Source of the DNA: Candidatus Methanophagales archaeon
Lineage (GTDB): Archaea > Halobacteriota > Syntropharchaeia > Alkanophagales > Methanospirareceae
Direction of reading: 5' to 3'
NCBI GenBank assembly: GCA_003601795.1
Contig: PIXU01000302.1
Location: forward strand, 1-6,301
DNA: 6,301 bases
The translations under genes and the position numbers were made by a program. The first letter of the stretch is position 1, and the number at the start of each line of letters is the position of its first letter. Below, one piece after another: positions 5,957 to 6,301 of this stretch. Under the pieces are notes generated by a model that saw only the letters and a list, made by a program, of their open reading frames with translations, searched no databases and was not told the DNA's origin.

Positions 5957-6301
5957 TCACTTCACCCCCGCCTTCTCCCTCAACCTAAAATACTCCTTCT
6001 CCACTCGCGCCTGTATTTTCTCTACAATATCCGCCGTAAGATGCCTGAACCGCCTTTGCTCTTTCATATACTCCCCCACGGGTTTCAAGTCAGGAAAATC
6101 AAAACTCAACCGGTATTCACCGTTAATCACCTCATAAAGAGGGAAAACACCGGTCTCCACTGCCAACCGACCTATTTCTATCGTTAGATTCTGTGGATAC
6201 CGCCAGCCTGTGGGGCATGGCGATAATATATGAACGTAAGCAGGTCCTTCGATTTCCGCTCCTTTTCGCACTTTATCCATTAAATCGAATGGATAGGAAG
6301 G
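5957..6301 (-). CDS. porB: Pyruvate:ferredoxin oxidoreductase beta subunit, C-terminal part
   Basis: PorB holds thiamine diphosphate and works with the alpha, gamma and delta subunits to interconvert pyruvate and acetyl-CoA with ferredoxin. Only the last 114 residues are here, running from the window edge to TGA at 5959-5957; family members are about 290-300 residues, so over half is missing, including the thiamine diphosphate site. The visible part has GPAYVHILSPCPTGWRYP, EIGRLAVETGVFPLYEV and the tail motif PVGEYMKEQRRFRH, all characteristic of PorB rather than of 2-oxoglutarate or 2-oxoisovalerate enzymes. The Cys in SPCPTGW is the family's conserved late cluster-binding cysteine. The other por genes would be expected just beyond the right edge. 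It is the most upstream visible gene of the minus-strand operon with the FrhB-type and corrinoid genes. Confidence 0.92.
   Translation of the reverse strand, partial: PSYPFDLMDKVRKGAEIEGPAYVHILSPCPTGWRYPQNLTIEIGRLAVETGVFPLYEVINGEYRLSFDFPDLKPVGEYMKEQRRFRHLTADIVEKIQARVEKEYFRLREKAGVK
5962..5969 (-). promoter_or_regulatory. Shine-Dalgarno site of the FrhB-type gene, inside porB
   Basis: Minus-strand GGGGGTGA at 5969-5962 ends six bases before ATG 5955 and lies within the last codons of porB. With only one base between the porB stop and this ATG, ribosomes finishing porB can restart on the next gene. This supports fixed-ratio production of the two proteins. Confidence 0.6.

Overview
The window looks like a piece of a euryarchaeal chromosome, most likely from a methanogen or an anaerobic methanotroph relative (an ANME-1 / Syntrophoarchaeum-type organism would fit). 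The evidence is an archaeal-style CTP synthase, a Trm112-type zinc protein, an F420-dependent FrhB family protein, a methyltransferase-type corrinoid protein and a PorB subunit, together with a TATA-box promoter placed for a leaderless transcript. The lineage is inferred from gene content, not from a marker gene.

Left part (1 to about 1109). The first 60 bases have coding-like composition but cannot be assigned. They are followed by a very AT-rich stretch (about 24 % G+C from 61 to 220) with a T-rich hairpin. From about 221 the G+C jumps to near 50 %, and a decayed insertion sequence follows. It encodes, on the minus strand, the N-terminal and C-terminal parts of an IS4-type DDE transposase. 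The middle is deleted and an in-frame stop lies near the join. The C-terminal part still carries the Y-(2)-R-(3)-E-(6)-K signature.

Middle part (1110 to 4169, plus strand). Four genes run in one direction: an XRE-type helix-turn-helix regulator with a ligand-domain-like C-terminus, a 64-residue Trm112-type zinc protein, a 201-residue membrane-anchored protein of unknown function (a beta-rich domain, a charged linker and a C-terminal membrane hairpin), and a complete pyrG (CTP synthase). Gaps are 33 to 44 bases, so at least part of the group is probably co-transcribed.

Right part (6301 down to 4152, minus strand). A tight convergent operon runs porB (C-terminal part only, cut by the window edge), an FrhB-type F420/FAD/iron-sulfur protein beginning one base after the porB stop, and a B12-binding corrinoid protein. 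The linkage suggests that pyruvate:ferredoxin oxidoreductase exchanges electrons with coenzyme F420. The corrinoid protein's role there is open because no partner methyltransferase is visible. The corrinoid gene and pyrG overlap tail to tail by 18 bases.

I see no CRISPR array, tRNA, rRNA or intact mobile element. The points most worth a second look are the por-frhB-corrinoid operon and the uncharacterised membrane protein between the Trm112 gene and pyrG.
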